This document shows positions 1 to 12,316 of a stretch of DNA of 64,000 nt, in pieces (within the stretch, counting starts at the first letter, position 1; each line of letters begins with the position of its first letter). The stretch comes from Porodaedalea pini (taxonomy: Eukaryota; Basidiomycota; Agaricomycetes; Hymenochaetales; Hymenochaetaceae). Below the pieces are notes generated by a model. That model did not search any database. It had not been told where the DNA came from and saw only the letters and a list, made by a program, of their open reading frames with translations. The position numbers and the translations under genes were made by a program. The DNA lies in NCBI GenBank assembly GCA_002794775.1, contig NBAY01000108.1, positions 1 to 64,000 on the forward strand, given 5' to 3'.

Positions 1-1393
1 AAGATAGGAGCGAGAACGGATGCGATTGAAAATTTGAGCTGAGTTCTGCTAAATATTGTTAGTCTTGAATTAATAGTGGAAGGGAGACAGAACAGCATAT
101 CATAATATGCCATCTAGTCGGAGGTGTTAGGCTCAGTGCATATAGTGACTATCAATGAAGCAGTGGAGGTCCATTGAGCGACCGTTGGTACTTTCACACA
201 TGAACGAGTTGAGGCATGCGTAACACGAAGGGATGTCTTGCCATGAGCTCTGCCATTTTCGATTTGTTCTATACCCATCATCGGAATGCGTTTAGACATT
301 CGAAATTAGTATAAGATCGTTGCGGAGGGGCATCCGTATCATTCTGCACCTTGGAGACTAGGCGGATGACGCACTTACTCTGATAGACAATGCAGTGAGC
401 ATTGAAAACAGAATAAATATATAGGGTAGGTTAAAGACGGGGGCGCTGGCTAGCTGATAAACTCTTATCCGACACCCTCAATGAGCAAGAGGAACAAAGT
501 GTGTACGCCATTCACTTTACGACTAGTACGTGCTTGTCACCATTGACGAGGAAGCTGAGGTTGGTGCCCATGCATGCTTTGAGCTATAGATTAGACTTCG
601 TACAGCCTTCCCCACACCCGTTCAATTGTTGGCATTTGTCCTATATGTGCATCAGTATCATACATACTTTCACAAGAAATAAGTGCGGATGTGGGCTCGA
701 CGAGAAAGCTCGGCTAAGAGCAAGGATTAGGAAGAGGTTATGCATCGGGACTGAGAGCCTTACTTTGCTGAGTGCAGTGATTGCCTTGACACCTATAAGA
801 ATTGATTTATCGCAAAAACCAGTTTGTTATTTACTGAGTGTATCAGGTGCTTGAAAGAAAAAAGAATGGTGAGGAGATTCTCTTCGAGAAGGACGAAACA
901 TCGAAATGACCTATAGTTGGAGGAGCGCACGGAAAATGATTGAGGAGTGACGAAGACATGACTAGTATTTCACGTACGTAGCTTCTTTGAACCTTCCGTT
1001 ATCTGACTTATTATGTCACCGAGATTATTGCATTGACAATGCAGAGAGCCAGTACTTCATGTCTCCAGCTTGCAGCTTAGAGGAGACAAGACATCTTCAG
1101 ACATTAACCTTGCATTATCTCCCAGCTTTCATCCAAGGCCTAAGGCGAAGCATTCTAAGTGTAAAGGTATCAGAAATTGGGGTTGCATTTCATTGGATCA
1201 TTTATGAGCAAATACATCATCAGAGGTGCTTTAATTCAGCACGAAAAAAGCACAACAAGTATCCGTAAATGAGCGGCAAACCTTCAGCGAAGAAACTCGA
1301 GGACGTGGACGGAGAAAAACAAGCAGCACGTGACTCATGCCGTCGTCGCCCAACATCCTTAGGTATATATGAACAAATAAGCGAGTCCACAGC
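1..1393. other. Intergenic, no gene seen
   Basis: Reading frames here are short, lack recognisable motifs and do not join through plausible splice sites. Nothing beyond ordinary intergenic sequence is visible. Confidence 0.5.
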
Positions 1394-2955
1394 ACTAGTT
1401 CGAGGTGTCGGTGGTGTGTTCCGTCGTCGCAAAGCCGACCTGACTATTGGTGGTGTCAAAAACGGAGTAAAAGCGCTCCAGAAACGTGTATCCGTTAATG
1501 AAGTCGAGACCCTGGCCGCTGTTCGAACCAAGCTACAACTGCAAGTCAGAACCCAGCTGCCACCAACCCGAGTAGCACTCACGTCCGATACAACAAGGTA
1601 GATCGCGTCTGATGAGCCGCCAACCGCGCTATTCAGCGAGCGCGGCCACGTCTGTGCATTCGCAGTGAGCTCGTACGTCGTGTCGCCGACGTTGAAGAAC
1701 AAGCTTTCGAGGTTCGCGTAGTCCGAGCTCGAGATGCTCAGCAAGCCGACCGAGTTGTCTAGCGTCGCACCCGTCTGAGAAACGTACGTATTATATGCAT
1801 CTGTACTTATGAGGATGAGTGTTGTTCCCGTGTCCACGATTCCCGCGGTAGACGAGAGAATGTTCGAGCCGCTGGAGCCATAGGTAATTGATTGATCGAT
1901 TCCCCAGTAGGCGCTTGCGGGGGATGTCGAGGTGATCGGGGTGTAGGAGATGTCGCCGGTAATCTTGCTCGAGTCAACGCCGCCGAAGGTGAGTTCCCCG
2001 TTCGTCGTAGATTCCACAGTAGTAGGAGCATAGTAGATGCCAATGACCTCCTCTGAGATCGTACCCTGCGAGAGGAGGTTATCCGTGACAGTGGGAACGG
2101 TAGAGACTCCTGATACGGTTCCCTCTGGTGACTTTCGTTAGACGTTATCTCTCCCACGATTCAGACAAGACGCACCCGTCAGGTCAACAGGCCCGATGCC
2201 CAAGATTCCATCCACACCACTGAAGCCAGAGGACTGGGAAGCAACACCGATACTCTGATCAGTGATGACGAGGTCGTCGGAGAGTGAGACGGTATCCGTG
2301 TCTAATAATAAAAAAGGTTGTCATTGCGACGTTTGGCAGAAGAGAAGACAAAACGAAGACGCACATTCGGTGCCAGAGAATGAGCCAGAGCCGTAGGTCA
2401 CAGAAACACTATCTCCGGTGCTCGAGGACGTCGAAGTCTGAACGTACGACTTGTCCGCTAAGGAAATTCTTTAATCCGACGAAGAGAATAGAAAGCAAGC
2501 CGGCGAACCTCCAAGCCACGTGTTACTAACCGATAATCAGTTCATAGATCGCTATATTACATATTGTTGCTTACCTGCTTCCAGTGTCGATAAGCAGACT
2601 GTATGACGTCGAAGGACTTCCAACTCCAACTATCAGATTCATAACAGTGAGCTCCACAGTTGAAGGTAAAGTGCAACGAGAAACATTCACCACTGGCCAC
2701 GTAAGTAACCGCAGTGTTCGTCACATCAAAGGATGCCGCGCGACGACTGAGCCTCGAGTTCGAGGTGAGCTTCTTGCCGTTCTCGATGAGGTGCGCGGCG
2801 CGTGCACGGTCGATATCCGCGAGTGTACTTCCGGACGTATTGAGACGGCGCGCAAAGGGCAGCGAGAAGCTCGGTTCGCGCACTTTCACTACGGGCGTCG
2901 CAGAGACTGAGAGAGCAAGGAGTACGCTAGCGATCAAAGACGTCGTGCAGAGCAT
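1394..2955 (-). CDS. Secreted pepsin-like aspartic peptidase (family A1)
   Basis: Extracellular acid endopeptidase of the pepsin/polyporopepsin family. Seven exons: 2955-2691, 2629-2575, 2525-2509, 2457-2363, 2301-2176, 2124-1583 and 1511-1394. They sum to 1218 nt, giving 405 residues, the usual size for a fungal A1 preproprotein. The first ~20 residues form a signal peptide ending near SVSA-TP, followed by a basic propeptide of about 50 residues. Both catalytic motifs are present: DTGS (Asp103, in LLIDTGSSNTW) and DTGT (Asp283, in GIVDTGTTL). The flap tyrosine is in VTYGSGSF (Tyr134). The C-terminus ends FDTTNSQVGFATTEH. Exon 3 is only 17 nt, and it is needed to carry the frame from NTWLG to ADKSYV. 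All introns are GT-AG. The family is certain; the substrate is unknown. A TATA box lies about 90 nt upstream. Confidence 0.92.
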
Positions 2956-5329
2956 CGTGAACAGGGAAGCAGGGGGTGAACTCCTGGGCTGGAGGAGGGC
3001 TTCGTGCTCAGCTTGACGATGATAGTGGCGACATGTTGCTAAGGATTATATAGCACTTAGAAGACACGTATCACATGCTGCGCTGCTTGCGCGATTTCTG
3101 AGAGATAAAGCAGAAGATATGGTCAGACTCCGAGAGAAGTGTCGAGTTCAAGCTAGCGAGCTCTTCCACCGGCGAAGAACGCACCTTCGGAAGCGCATGC
3201 TACAAGAGCACGCAAGTCTGCAGATGGAATGCAGCGATGGTTTCGCGTGAAAGAAGGCGAGAGCTTCGATCGTGTGCTAGCCTTTTGGGCACGCGGAACA
3301 TACGATCATGCTTCGCCGAGGAACATTCGGACACAACAGAGTCCCGAGTTCTTGTCCTCTTCCAAGTCAATAGCCAGCTTTAGATGAATGTAAGACGCTT
3401 GCAATTGAATAATGCGTCTGTCGAGTGCTCAAACGTAGTCACGTGATGCAAATGACACGCGCAAACTCTACCCGCGACGCCTATTTTCGAGTTATTTTGG
3501 CCATCGTCTTGTCAACTCAACTTCAATTAAGGCCATAAAGACTCCAGAACTACGTGATCAAATAGACTCATTGGGCGCTTGACAATCGGCTTTAGCGAGC
3601 CGCTGCACACATGCATCACCATGCATCCTTTATCTTGGTAGCACGAGGAAGAAGTTATTTTTGGGAAGAGTCATGAATACACCATCTCTGGCGCCTCCCG
3701 ACTCAGAAGTTGCGCGCTTTGATGTTGTTCAGCACCATCGCTGGATCACTGTGATGCATATGTTCTAGCACATGCCCATGTGAGTCGTCGGCTTCCGATT
3801 TATTTGCACCACATGCTCATCGCATTTCCGGTGGTTCTCAGCATCATCACCGTACGTACTGTACGGTGGCCGTGTTGAGGAAGGAAGAACGTAGGAGTTA
3901 CAGCTCGGCGGCCGGAATGCTGGTGCGTCAGACTCTCTTATACTGTCTCTTCTCCGTTAAGAATTTCACTCTACTAAAGCCTTGCCAGTCGACACTTTTA
4001 CTGCCCTTGTTTTATCGTAAGTTGAACAGTTGCCAAGACGATCATCAGAATTAACGAGACTCTGCCTCGCTAAACTCTACCAATGTTCTCGTAGCTATTT
4101 GAAGACGCGTCTACCTATCTATTTGTCTCCCTATCCATAAGCTTGGCCATCAAGTCTCTATACTGCTCTCTTTCAGTCGACACCTACTGAGAGCTCTGTA
4201 CTAATAACTACCAAATGGCGCGTGGTAACTTGCATGTTATTTGGCCATGGACGCCCTAGCTTCGACTGGAAGTGAACCGCTAAGTTTGATTTCCCATTCT
4301 CCTGGTAATATAACGTCGTCTACGTTTGCGACATCGTTGAGCACCGCCTTTTATGCGAATCCTTAGAAATGCTTTCGATACTCTGCAACCAATTTCTGTT
4401 CTTTACCATGATATGGACGCCCACAACACATTCTACGGGAAGCGAAACTGCCAGTGAGGTCCAGCTTCAAGTCCTGTCGCGACTCATGCATCCAGTAACT
4501 GAGCTGCCTCGCTCAAACGCTGGAATGCGTTTCCGTTGGTTCTGGTGCTATGGGGATGCGGGAAGACCATAAAGATGTCCTGCTTGTGACGAGCTAAATG
4601 TACTGGGTCATGAAAAACTTGCAGACGGAAGAGGCGTGAAAGCCGTTCATCGTGAGGCCAACTGCCTGACTCAAGAGGCAAGGTGTTCCGTTGTGCGTTT
4701 TCACGCTTCGCTTCCTCAGTCAACTCGTTCAGCTCTTTTTACCTGATTTAGCAGCCAGCACATTCTGCACATCCTCCGTGGTGTTTTCGTACGTTTTGTA
4801 TCCACATGTTTGCTCATCTTTGGCCCTCTTTGTCTCTACTAAATTTTCAGTTCATATCTGTGTTCTTCCTTTCTCTGAGTTCATTCATGACCCGACAAAT
4901 GCACTACTTACGGAACCTTGCCGCTCGTGTGTCAGTCCCAATGGAAGGTTTCGCTTCATGTGCTGAATTAAGAGGTAGCAGCGTACATCGACACCTTTTT
5001 TAATAAACTTTGGTTGAAGTTTCTCAAGGCTGCCTCTGCGCGTGACATTTCACTATAGTCTATTACGTAGATCATCACAGTTGAAAGGCATTTGCAACGT
5101 TGTGGAATTTATTTGGAGTTATTCATGAGGTTCAGCCACCAGCCTGGAGACTGTGGTAAGTGCGTGAAAGAAAAGTGGTCGGGAAATACAGCAGCACATG
5201 TGCGTACTTGCATGCACGCGAAAGAGTAGAATATGGATACAGGTATCGAACAATACAGCATCAAACAAAAATGCAAACGTCAGCAACAGCAGTAAGACCA
5301 AATGGAAGTGACTGGGTTCTATATGGAAT
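2956..5329. other. Intergenic, no gene seen
   Basis: About 2.4 kb between the peptidase start and the 3' end of the OXR1-like gene. Only short unsupported frames occur. A perfect 8 bp hairpin (arms CACCGTAC and GTACGGTG, 5 nt loop) lies at 3848-3868. Confidence 0.5.
3046..3052 (-). promoter_or_regulatory. Probable TATA box of the aspartic peptidase gene
   Basis: TATATAA on the minus strand, about 91 nt upstream of the peptidase start codon. The spacing suits a strongly regulated secreted-enzyme gene. Inferred from motif and position only. Confidence 0.45.
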
Positions 5330-7632
5330 CTAGGACCCAACGGACCATACTTCGAGTCCAACGGCATCGAAAGCGACCATTCGACCCCTTCGTTCACCGT
5401 GCGCGAGGCATTCATTCTCAAACGTTGGACACGGGTGCGTAGTCCCCTCGACAAGATTCGCGTCGACATACAGCCCATAATGGCCTTCCCTATCGACATA
5501 CGATAGCGGTGAAAACCCAATATAATAACCACAATAAATAAAAGAACGTACCCGCCTCCGAAGGAGAACCCGTCAGTGTCACAGAACGCAACGTAACCAT
5601 TCCGGCCCGTCCACTTATACACATGCAGCTCCTTCCCGTCCTTTCCCTCTCCATTAACACTCCATAAGAACGAGTCACCCCCACCATAATAACTTCCATG
5701 ACTTAGATGCACACCTTCGGGTACCCATGCACCGAACACACCACCCTCCGCATCCTGAAGCGCGACGAGCGCACCAGTAATCGCTCCCTGAACGAGTCCG
5801 CCTCCACCAGCAATGACAGGAGGCGCGCAGCGTGCATAGAGTGTGTTGAGTGAGAGACCATGTTGGTCCGTGCTGTACAGGAGCGTCCAGCTCTGCGTGA
5901 GGCGTGCGAGCGGTGGTAGATGGGCGCGAAGCTGTCACATGCTTGTGTCAGTGTAGTCCTGCTAGAAGACAAAAAGGACATTGGCTGACCGCAGTCGCAA
6001 GCGCCGAATCGAGTACGGGAGTTGTGAACTCCTTGCGACCCACCAGACGTACGCTCTTCCCATCAGTCTTTCTTCGCGGATCGAACTCAAAACCATCAGG
6101 ATTCCAATTATGGTCACCCGCAAATCCAGGAGCACCGCTCGGCGGTACGTACACATGGGATGCAAAAGGTGACACGTCTGAAGTTGCTGCAGGTGCAGTT
6201 GGCAGAGGCATCGTTGCAGCATGCAATGGCGAGTGGCCTTCCGTAGCAAATCGAGAATGTCGCCTTGTCGGAGGAGACGATGGCCCTGCACGTGCGAAGA
6301 GCGCATGCAGCGAGGATTGTGTGGGGCTCAAACCTGCGCTTCCAGCATCTGTGGGCGCTTCGTGCGTCCCACGTGCGGCAGATGGAGAAGAGGAAGCAGG
6401 AACAGCGCGCGGGGCACTGAAAAGCCCAAGTGAGGACATCCAACTGCGTGAAGGGCTGAGAGACGAGCCGATGCTCGGCGATTTTGGGACGCGAGCGGGA
6501 GGAGATTGACTTCGCGTACGATCGGGAGAACGCGTGATCGATGGGGAAGAGGTCGTGCGCGGAAGTGAAGGAGGTTGGGGAGACGTAGAGGTAAAGATGG
6601 AGGTAGAGGATGAGGGAATAGACGAACGAGTGGGTGACGGGGGCGGCACCTCAGACGCAGGCGTGCTCAGATCGATGAGTGTTGACCCTGCTTCACGCAG
6701 GGCGGACGACACGGCGTCGTCATCGTCAGTTTTCGATTTGAGCCACCCTAGCGGATCGTCATCATGCGCGCGCAGCTCGTCGAGTACGCGCTTCTCGTTT
6801 CTCTCTGCGCGCTCTTTGGGCCCTTCACCGAATGCTGCGGTCAATTCGATCCCAAGACTGCGTTCTGAGCCAGAAGAAATAGCAGACTGGTGCGATGGCG
6901 TGCTACTCGTTTCTGAGCGAGAAGGTGGATTGTCTAAGGGATCAGCGGAAAGGGAATGAGGAATCGACGTCGCCTTCAGATCCTCAGAGGTATGTCCGAT
7001 TTCAGACGCATCTGGTGCTTCGTTTGTCTCCTCCAATGCGGTAGACCGATTCTTTATGTCTCTTTTCGATTCTATCGTATCTGCTATGGGGAGTGCATCG
7101 ACAACTAAACTGGAGCCTTCTTCAATATGCTCAGAGTCATGGCCTATACATGTATTAGCTATGAATAGCACTGCAGGAGATAGCACGTACCTGAGTTATC
7201 GGTTCGTAAAGTATTTCGCTCTGAAGCATCGTTCAACCCTGCCTTGCTGCCTGAGCTGAGCCACGCTAAAGGATCCTCTTCATGTGCGCGTAGTTCATCC
7301 AAAATGCGACGCTCGTTTTTCTCTGTTCTCTCTCTCACATCACCCGCAAAAGCATTGAAAGTGGATGCTGTAGTTGAGGGGCTTGCCGGACCGAGGCTTG
7401 GCAATCCAGCACCCAGAGGATCGTCCGCCGCTGACACGGACACGAAGGAACCAAACTCGTCAGAAGTCAAGGATTCGTGTTTCGAGTGCGATGGCTGGTT
7501 TATCGGTGTGGGATCTAGCGGCAAAAAGGGTTCCTTCCGAGGCATGGATGAATCCCTTGATTCGCTCGAGGCCGATGCTTGAAATGCGTCCTGAAATCGT
7601 GTCTCTGAGGTCGAGGACGTGTCTTGCTGCAT
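5330..7632 (-). CDS. OXR1: TLDc-domain protein, oxidation resistance 1 (OXR1) type
   Basis: Four exons: 7632-7191, 7143-5990, 5931-5552 and 5489-5330, giving 711 residues. The C-terminal ~190 residues are a TLDc domain: LRAHLPPLARLTQSW, LYSTDQHGLSLNTLY, a SYYGGGDSFLW segment, KWTGRNGYVAFCDTDG, FGGGEGHYGLYVD, and a terminal ALEVW-like stretch read as GLEVWSVGS. OXR1 proteins protect against oxidative stress, and in yeast Oxr1 promotes V-ATPase disassembly; that role here is inferred. The long N-terminal half is Ser/Pro-rich and probably disordered. It carries two copies of a ~35-residue charged motif (residues ~92-127 and ~249-284; core LDELRAH followed by DPL and a Trp). It also has an EFGSF motif near residue 59, resembling gamma-adaptin-ear ligands. 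The ATG at 7632 begins the open frame; an earlier start is not excluded. Confidence 0.87.
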
Positions 7633-8394
7633 AGTCGTAAATGAACGCCGCCATGTACTGCAGAGAATCAGTCTAGGTTGTGTGTGAGTTTGATTTTTCG
7701 AGACCTCACTCAGGCCTATTCAGTTGAACATGTTTTGGCTGAGAGTGCGTCCTTGTCGTCGTCGACTGGCAACCCGTTGAGGTGTGGCAGCCTGTAAAGA
7801 CATCACGTGATAATTCTACGTGCCCTAAAGTTAAACTTCAATAAACGAACATTAATATTGTACCCACTGCTCCAGCAGAAATAAAACCGTCCTCTGAGTC
7901 TTATAACCAAAATCCTCAACACGCAGGGCAAACAGGAGCAATAGGGGCTGAGCTCAGCTGCACGGGTTAGCGAACTCTTTCGCGGGGAATAGTTACTTAA
8001 CCTGTGCAGCCGGCGGCACTAAAGTGAGATCAACGCATCAAAACTTCCATTCCACGTGTTGTGACACCACCGCGCTCAGGAGTTATGTATCGCTCGACCT
8101 ACGCGCCATTCTTAGAATCTTACACGGTGCGTTGAGTGCGTTTCCGAACCAATCACACACTCACCCTTGATTCCGCTCAACTTCGCACATCGCCTATTGG
8201 GCCCAGTCATGTCCTGACGCATCGTCAAGCTCGCACGGCTGCGGCAAACACATTTAAAACATACTTTAGGAGACTCAATAGCAGTGGTGATAAATTTTAT
8301 GAGGTACGTACGCGCAGATCAACTCAAAGAGTACAAATACAGATCCACCATTTTCTTATCCATTTATTTAATATCATTTTCATGGATTCGCGAC
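7633..8394. other. Intergenic, no gene seen
   Basis: No frame with recognisable content. This is probably the promoter region of the OXR1-like gene up to the edge of the duplicated segment. Confidence 0.45.
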
Positions 8395-9103
8395 CCCTTA
8401 TAGCAGAGGCAATACCAATTCTCCGCATTCGCAGACTACGAATGGCTTCCATACACTCCCGCAGTACGCAGATGCCCGAATCAGTCTACCCGAGCTCAAT
8501 ATCGCTCGGATCACCATGCCCAATATCTCTGCCATGTCGCCCGAGTTCCCGGCAATGCCATCCTCTGTGACATGCTCTTCAAATTTCCCTCGTTTCATTT
8601 TTGCTCAGCACACACTTAAGAGACACTTCCGCTTGGGCAACATCTCAGCGCACATGCATTCAACATCTCTTGCAGCAAGTGTTCTGTCTGCTGTAACCTC
8701 ACTTTAGGCCAAACGTCCGGCAGTTCGCACCCTCCTGTCTCTTCAGGCTCTGTGAGCAGTATCTCCAAGTCGTCACATCTTTCACCTCTCCTACTGATAC
8801 TTCTGCGGTGAAGCCATAGCACCGGCTGAAGAATTAGCGGCACGAAGGAGATATGCCAGTACTGAATCAAGCACCCTAACACACACCAGATGAACATCGC
8901 TGTGCACTTAGGTATCAAGCGCTTGACGGTCAGCAAGATTATAACTTAGGAGGATTTCTGGATGGCAGTTTGGGATGACGAGAACCAAGCTACTGCGGAG
9001 CACAGGCCCTATTTCAAGGGAGATAACGCACGTAAAACAGATATATTAGCTGAGTACGACGACATCCGCACATTCACATTGGACACGATGGTATACGCAA
9101 GCC
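8395..9103. repeat. Inverted duplicate segment, part 1 (partner 48430-49100)
   Basis: The reverse complement matches 48430-49100 at high but imperfect identity over about 700 bp. One minus-strand frame (8616-8936) encodes hydrophobic residues around CVLGCLIQYWHISFVPLIL and then a basic stretch. The partner frame stops earlier, so I do not call it a gene. Homology ends abruptly at ~9103. The partner then jumps straight to sequence matching 11712. Confidence 0.75.
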
Positions 9104-9864
9104 CATGTAATCTCTCACGATTTCTCGGTGCTCTCTGTAATAAGCTCAGGGCATCTGTTGTCTGTACAGGTACAGGACTAACATCAAGAAGAAACCCTGG
9201 AGCCCACATCCAACACGTACTTGGGTCGGTGCCTTGTCTATGTCCGTGTCCGCCGCTGTGACCCCTCATCATAATCATCCTGGATCTTACCCTGTCGTTT
9301 CACAAAACATACACTTATCGCACGCACGTACACCTTTCTCTCATTTCATTGATTGACTGACAAGCTTGTGACATACTCGCGTGAGACTTGGGTGTGTCTA
9401 CGAGACAATTAGAAGACATGCAGCATAAATATATTGAATACGAACAATACTACCAGTCCTCTTCAATAATCTTCCAGCCATATTCTGCACCCGTAGGTGT
9501 TATTGTAAGAAAACATTGATGTACCATCGCAGTGAGTGATTATATTCTACCCTGGTACTCATTGCCAATCCTTGTCTATCACGTGCCAGACTTGCATTGT
9601 AAAGTGCGTTCCGTTTTCGCGATGTTTTCTTATCATAATGCTCATCTCGAGTGAAAGTTTCCCTGTTAATAATCTGCAAGCCAACTTAACCATTCTCCAT
9701 TCAGAAGAGGGTCTCTTCGATATACCTTATGTACCTCGATGTCAGCGGGCAAAATGAGAGTCTTCTTATCGTCGCCTGAATTGGTTGGCCCGGGCTCTCC
9801 ACACTGAGCCCATAGCATCGATAGACTCCCACATATTTTGTCCTCACCCGAGTCACCAACTATC
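9104..9864. other. Upstream region of the dead MFS gene
   Basis: No gene seen. This stretch, together with most of the MFS pseudogene, is missing from the duplicate copy at 48 kb. Confidence 0.45.
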
Positions 9865-11811
9865 ATGTCTACCATTAGGCCAGAGAAAGACGCCCCAGTC
9901 TCTCCGCTTGAAGCGAAACCAAACGTCGACAACGGAAAATCAACAGCCGACGACGCGCCCTTCTTTACAACGTCGTTAGCTACTCCCGGCTACGAACTCT
10001 AGAGCTATGAACTTCAGACACACGTTAATGCACGAATCGTTACTGCAAGTGCGGCAATCGCTCCAGTGTCATCGCGCCCATCGTCGAGCTTGGGGGCGAA
10101 AGCTGCTCGTAGGGCTGAGTATCTCGGATATGGCACACTTCTATGGACGATGTTCCTCCAGGGATGGAACGACAGTACTTCAGGTCCAACGCTGCCTGTG
10201 ATGCAGAGGCACTATGACATGGTAACTCTCGAGTTTTGTCTGTACGAAGCTGTTGACCGTAGTATCAGATTGGATTCGCCGTCGTCTCATTGGTCTTTGT
10301 TCTGAACTGTGTCGTACGTTTCTAACGGTCTTCATACTCGACAAATTTCATAACTTTTGAATATCTGATCCAGGGATTTGTCACAGGAGGCATCGCCAGT
10401 GTCTTCTTCTCCGTGAAATAAGGTTTCAGAAAGGCAAGGCTGCTCTGTTGATTTCCTTACACTCTTGACTCAGCTCAAGTTACCACTAGATGCTCATTAC
10501 TGGCGCAATCTCTTAAACCATTGCATATATTCTTCAAGCTCCAGCTCCTCCCTTTCCAGTCTTCGCTATCGCTTACATATTCTCCGGTTTTGGAATCGCT
10601 CTCCAGGTTTGCTTTGCTCAATCCATTCTCACTAAAGATACTAATCTCAGTCCCAGAATTCGCAATCAACAGTATTTACCGTCAGTCTACGCAACAGCGC
10701 CACAAAGATGGGCATTCTGCATTCATTCTATGGCTTAGGCGCTCTTACTGCACCGCTCGTGGCTACACAATTCGCTCAGCTGCCGCATTGGTCCTTTCAT
10801 TATCTCGTCTCCCTTGGGGGGCGATCTTGAATGTCATCTTCCTCACTCTTGCCTTCCGCTTCCAGCGACTCGATGGTTCGTTCCAAATGTTACTCTGACA
10901 TGATTCTTATCTTTTGACATTTACTTGCTTTCCAACGAAAGTCATTCTCGTAAAGGCAGGACAAACGGTTCGCGAGCAGGGCGGTGCATCGGAGAACCTC
11001 TACGCACAGATCATGAAGCGCAAGGTCGTTCATCTCCTTGCATTCTTTGCGCTGGCATACATTGGCGTAGAAGTTACCCTCGGAGGTATGATGACTTTCT
11101 CATGCTCTCGATTGCAAGGAGCTAAACAACAGCAATGTTTATAATTACAGGATGGATTGTGACATTCATTATCGATACACGCGGAGGCGGAAGCTCTTCT
11201 GGCTATATCGCTTCTGGATTCTTCGCGGGCATGACTCTTGGCCGAGTTGGGCTCCTTTGGTTTAGCAAGCTGGTCAGACATATGATATTATCGTCTCTGA
11301 CAGGGAACTGACATAGTTAAATAGGTCGGCGAGCGTCGCGTTATCTGGCTCTACATCGCTATTTGTGTCGGGAGAGCCTGTCTCCTTCCTTTCGTACATT
11401 TTAAACGCATCTAAAACTCGTACCAATCACATCAGCCTCGAGATTACAATCTGGGTCGTCCCCTCTCTGATCGGGAACGCAGTCGCAGTCTCCTTCATCG
11501 GTCTCTTTATAGGGCCCATCTACCCAATTGTGATGAACCGCACGGCACGACTCGTGCCGCACTGGCTCATATCTGGTGCCGTCGGCTTGATATCGGGTCT
11601 TGGCATGACCGGCTCCGCGGCTCTGCCATTCATCACTGGCGTGATGTCCTCGAAACTTGGTATTGCGAGCCTGCAGCCGCTGTACGCATCTCACTCGGAT
11701 AGAATATGATGTCTCGCTGATCTGCCTCATACATGCAGTGTTGTGAGCGTGATGTGCCTTATGTCTGGGCTATGGGTTATCATCCCAGCAGACGTCCGTC
11801 ACTCAGATTAG
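9865..11811 (+). pseudogene. Major facilitator superfamily transporter, disabled
   Basis: Exons of a 12-helix MFS sugar/drug-type transporter follow in order: an N-terminal tail, YGTLLWTMFLQGWNDSTSGP, then GFVTGGIASVFFSVK. After them come FAIAYIFSGFGIALQ, MGILHSFYGLGALTAPL, a loop with EQGGASENLYAQIMKRK, FAGMTLGRVGLLW, VVPSLIGNAVAVSFIG and LISGLGMTGSAALPF. The last helix exon (11739-11811) ends VIIPADVRHSD plus a stop. Introns still have GT-AG ends. At least two in-frame stops break it: TAG at 10000-10002 (codon 46) and TAA at 10419-10421. The frame is also lost near 10440. The gene converges on the dead SDR gene downstream. The family is clear; the substrate is unknown. Start chosen at the first ATG of the frame. 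Confidence 0.75.
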
Positions 11812-12316
11812 GCCTATGTCGCTTCTGTCTTCTCTGCTCTTATAGCTCATTCCTCTACTACGTAGCTCATAACGTGGTGTATAGATGTGGTGTATTATAT
11901 GCCTTGCTTGGCATTTCCGTGAGGTGCATCGCATCAGTTGCTAAATATGCTTTCTTCAACGACGGGATTAACTTTTCCAGAAATAAAGTCAGAAATTATA
12001 TGTGCAGTATACAGACCATCTTCGTATGACGGGAGCACTTCAAAGTTTGTCCCATCCTTTCTTCTCTTTCTCCAAGATGTCTTGTGCGCAGGTCAAGACA
12101 GCGTATTCTAAGGAGCGCCATTTCCCGCCCGGCAGCTCCTTCTCCAACGATGTATTGAACTTGATAACTCCGGCTCTAGGATAGTTCATGCAAGGTGCAT
12201 CGGCTTTCTCAGGCGGATACGGTCGATCGGGAATAACCTTTCTCAGGATCTCTGTGACCTGCACCCATGACATTTTGCCAGCAAACGTTTACAGACCACC
12301 TTCTCGGATGTGAGAG
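11712..12316. repeat. Inverted duplicate segment, part 2 (partner 47805-48422)
   Basis: Covers the last MFS exon, the intergenic gap and the terminal exon of the SDR pseudogene. Its reverse complement matches 47805-48422. The left boundary falls inside the last MFS intron (11682-11738). Confidence 0.75.

Noticed and set aside
8616..8936. Hydrophobic 106-residue frame in the duplicated segment
   Set aside because: The frame is cut short in the duplicate and shows no family; conservation is at DNA level only.
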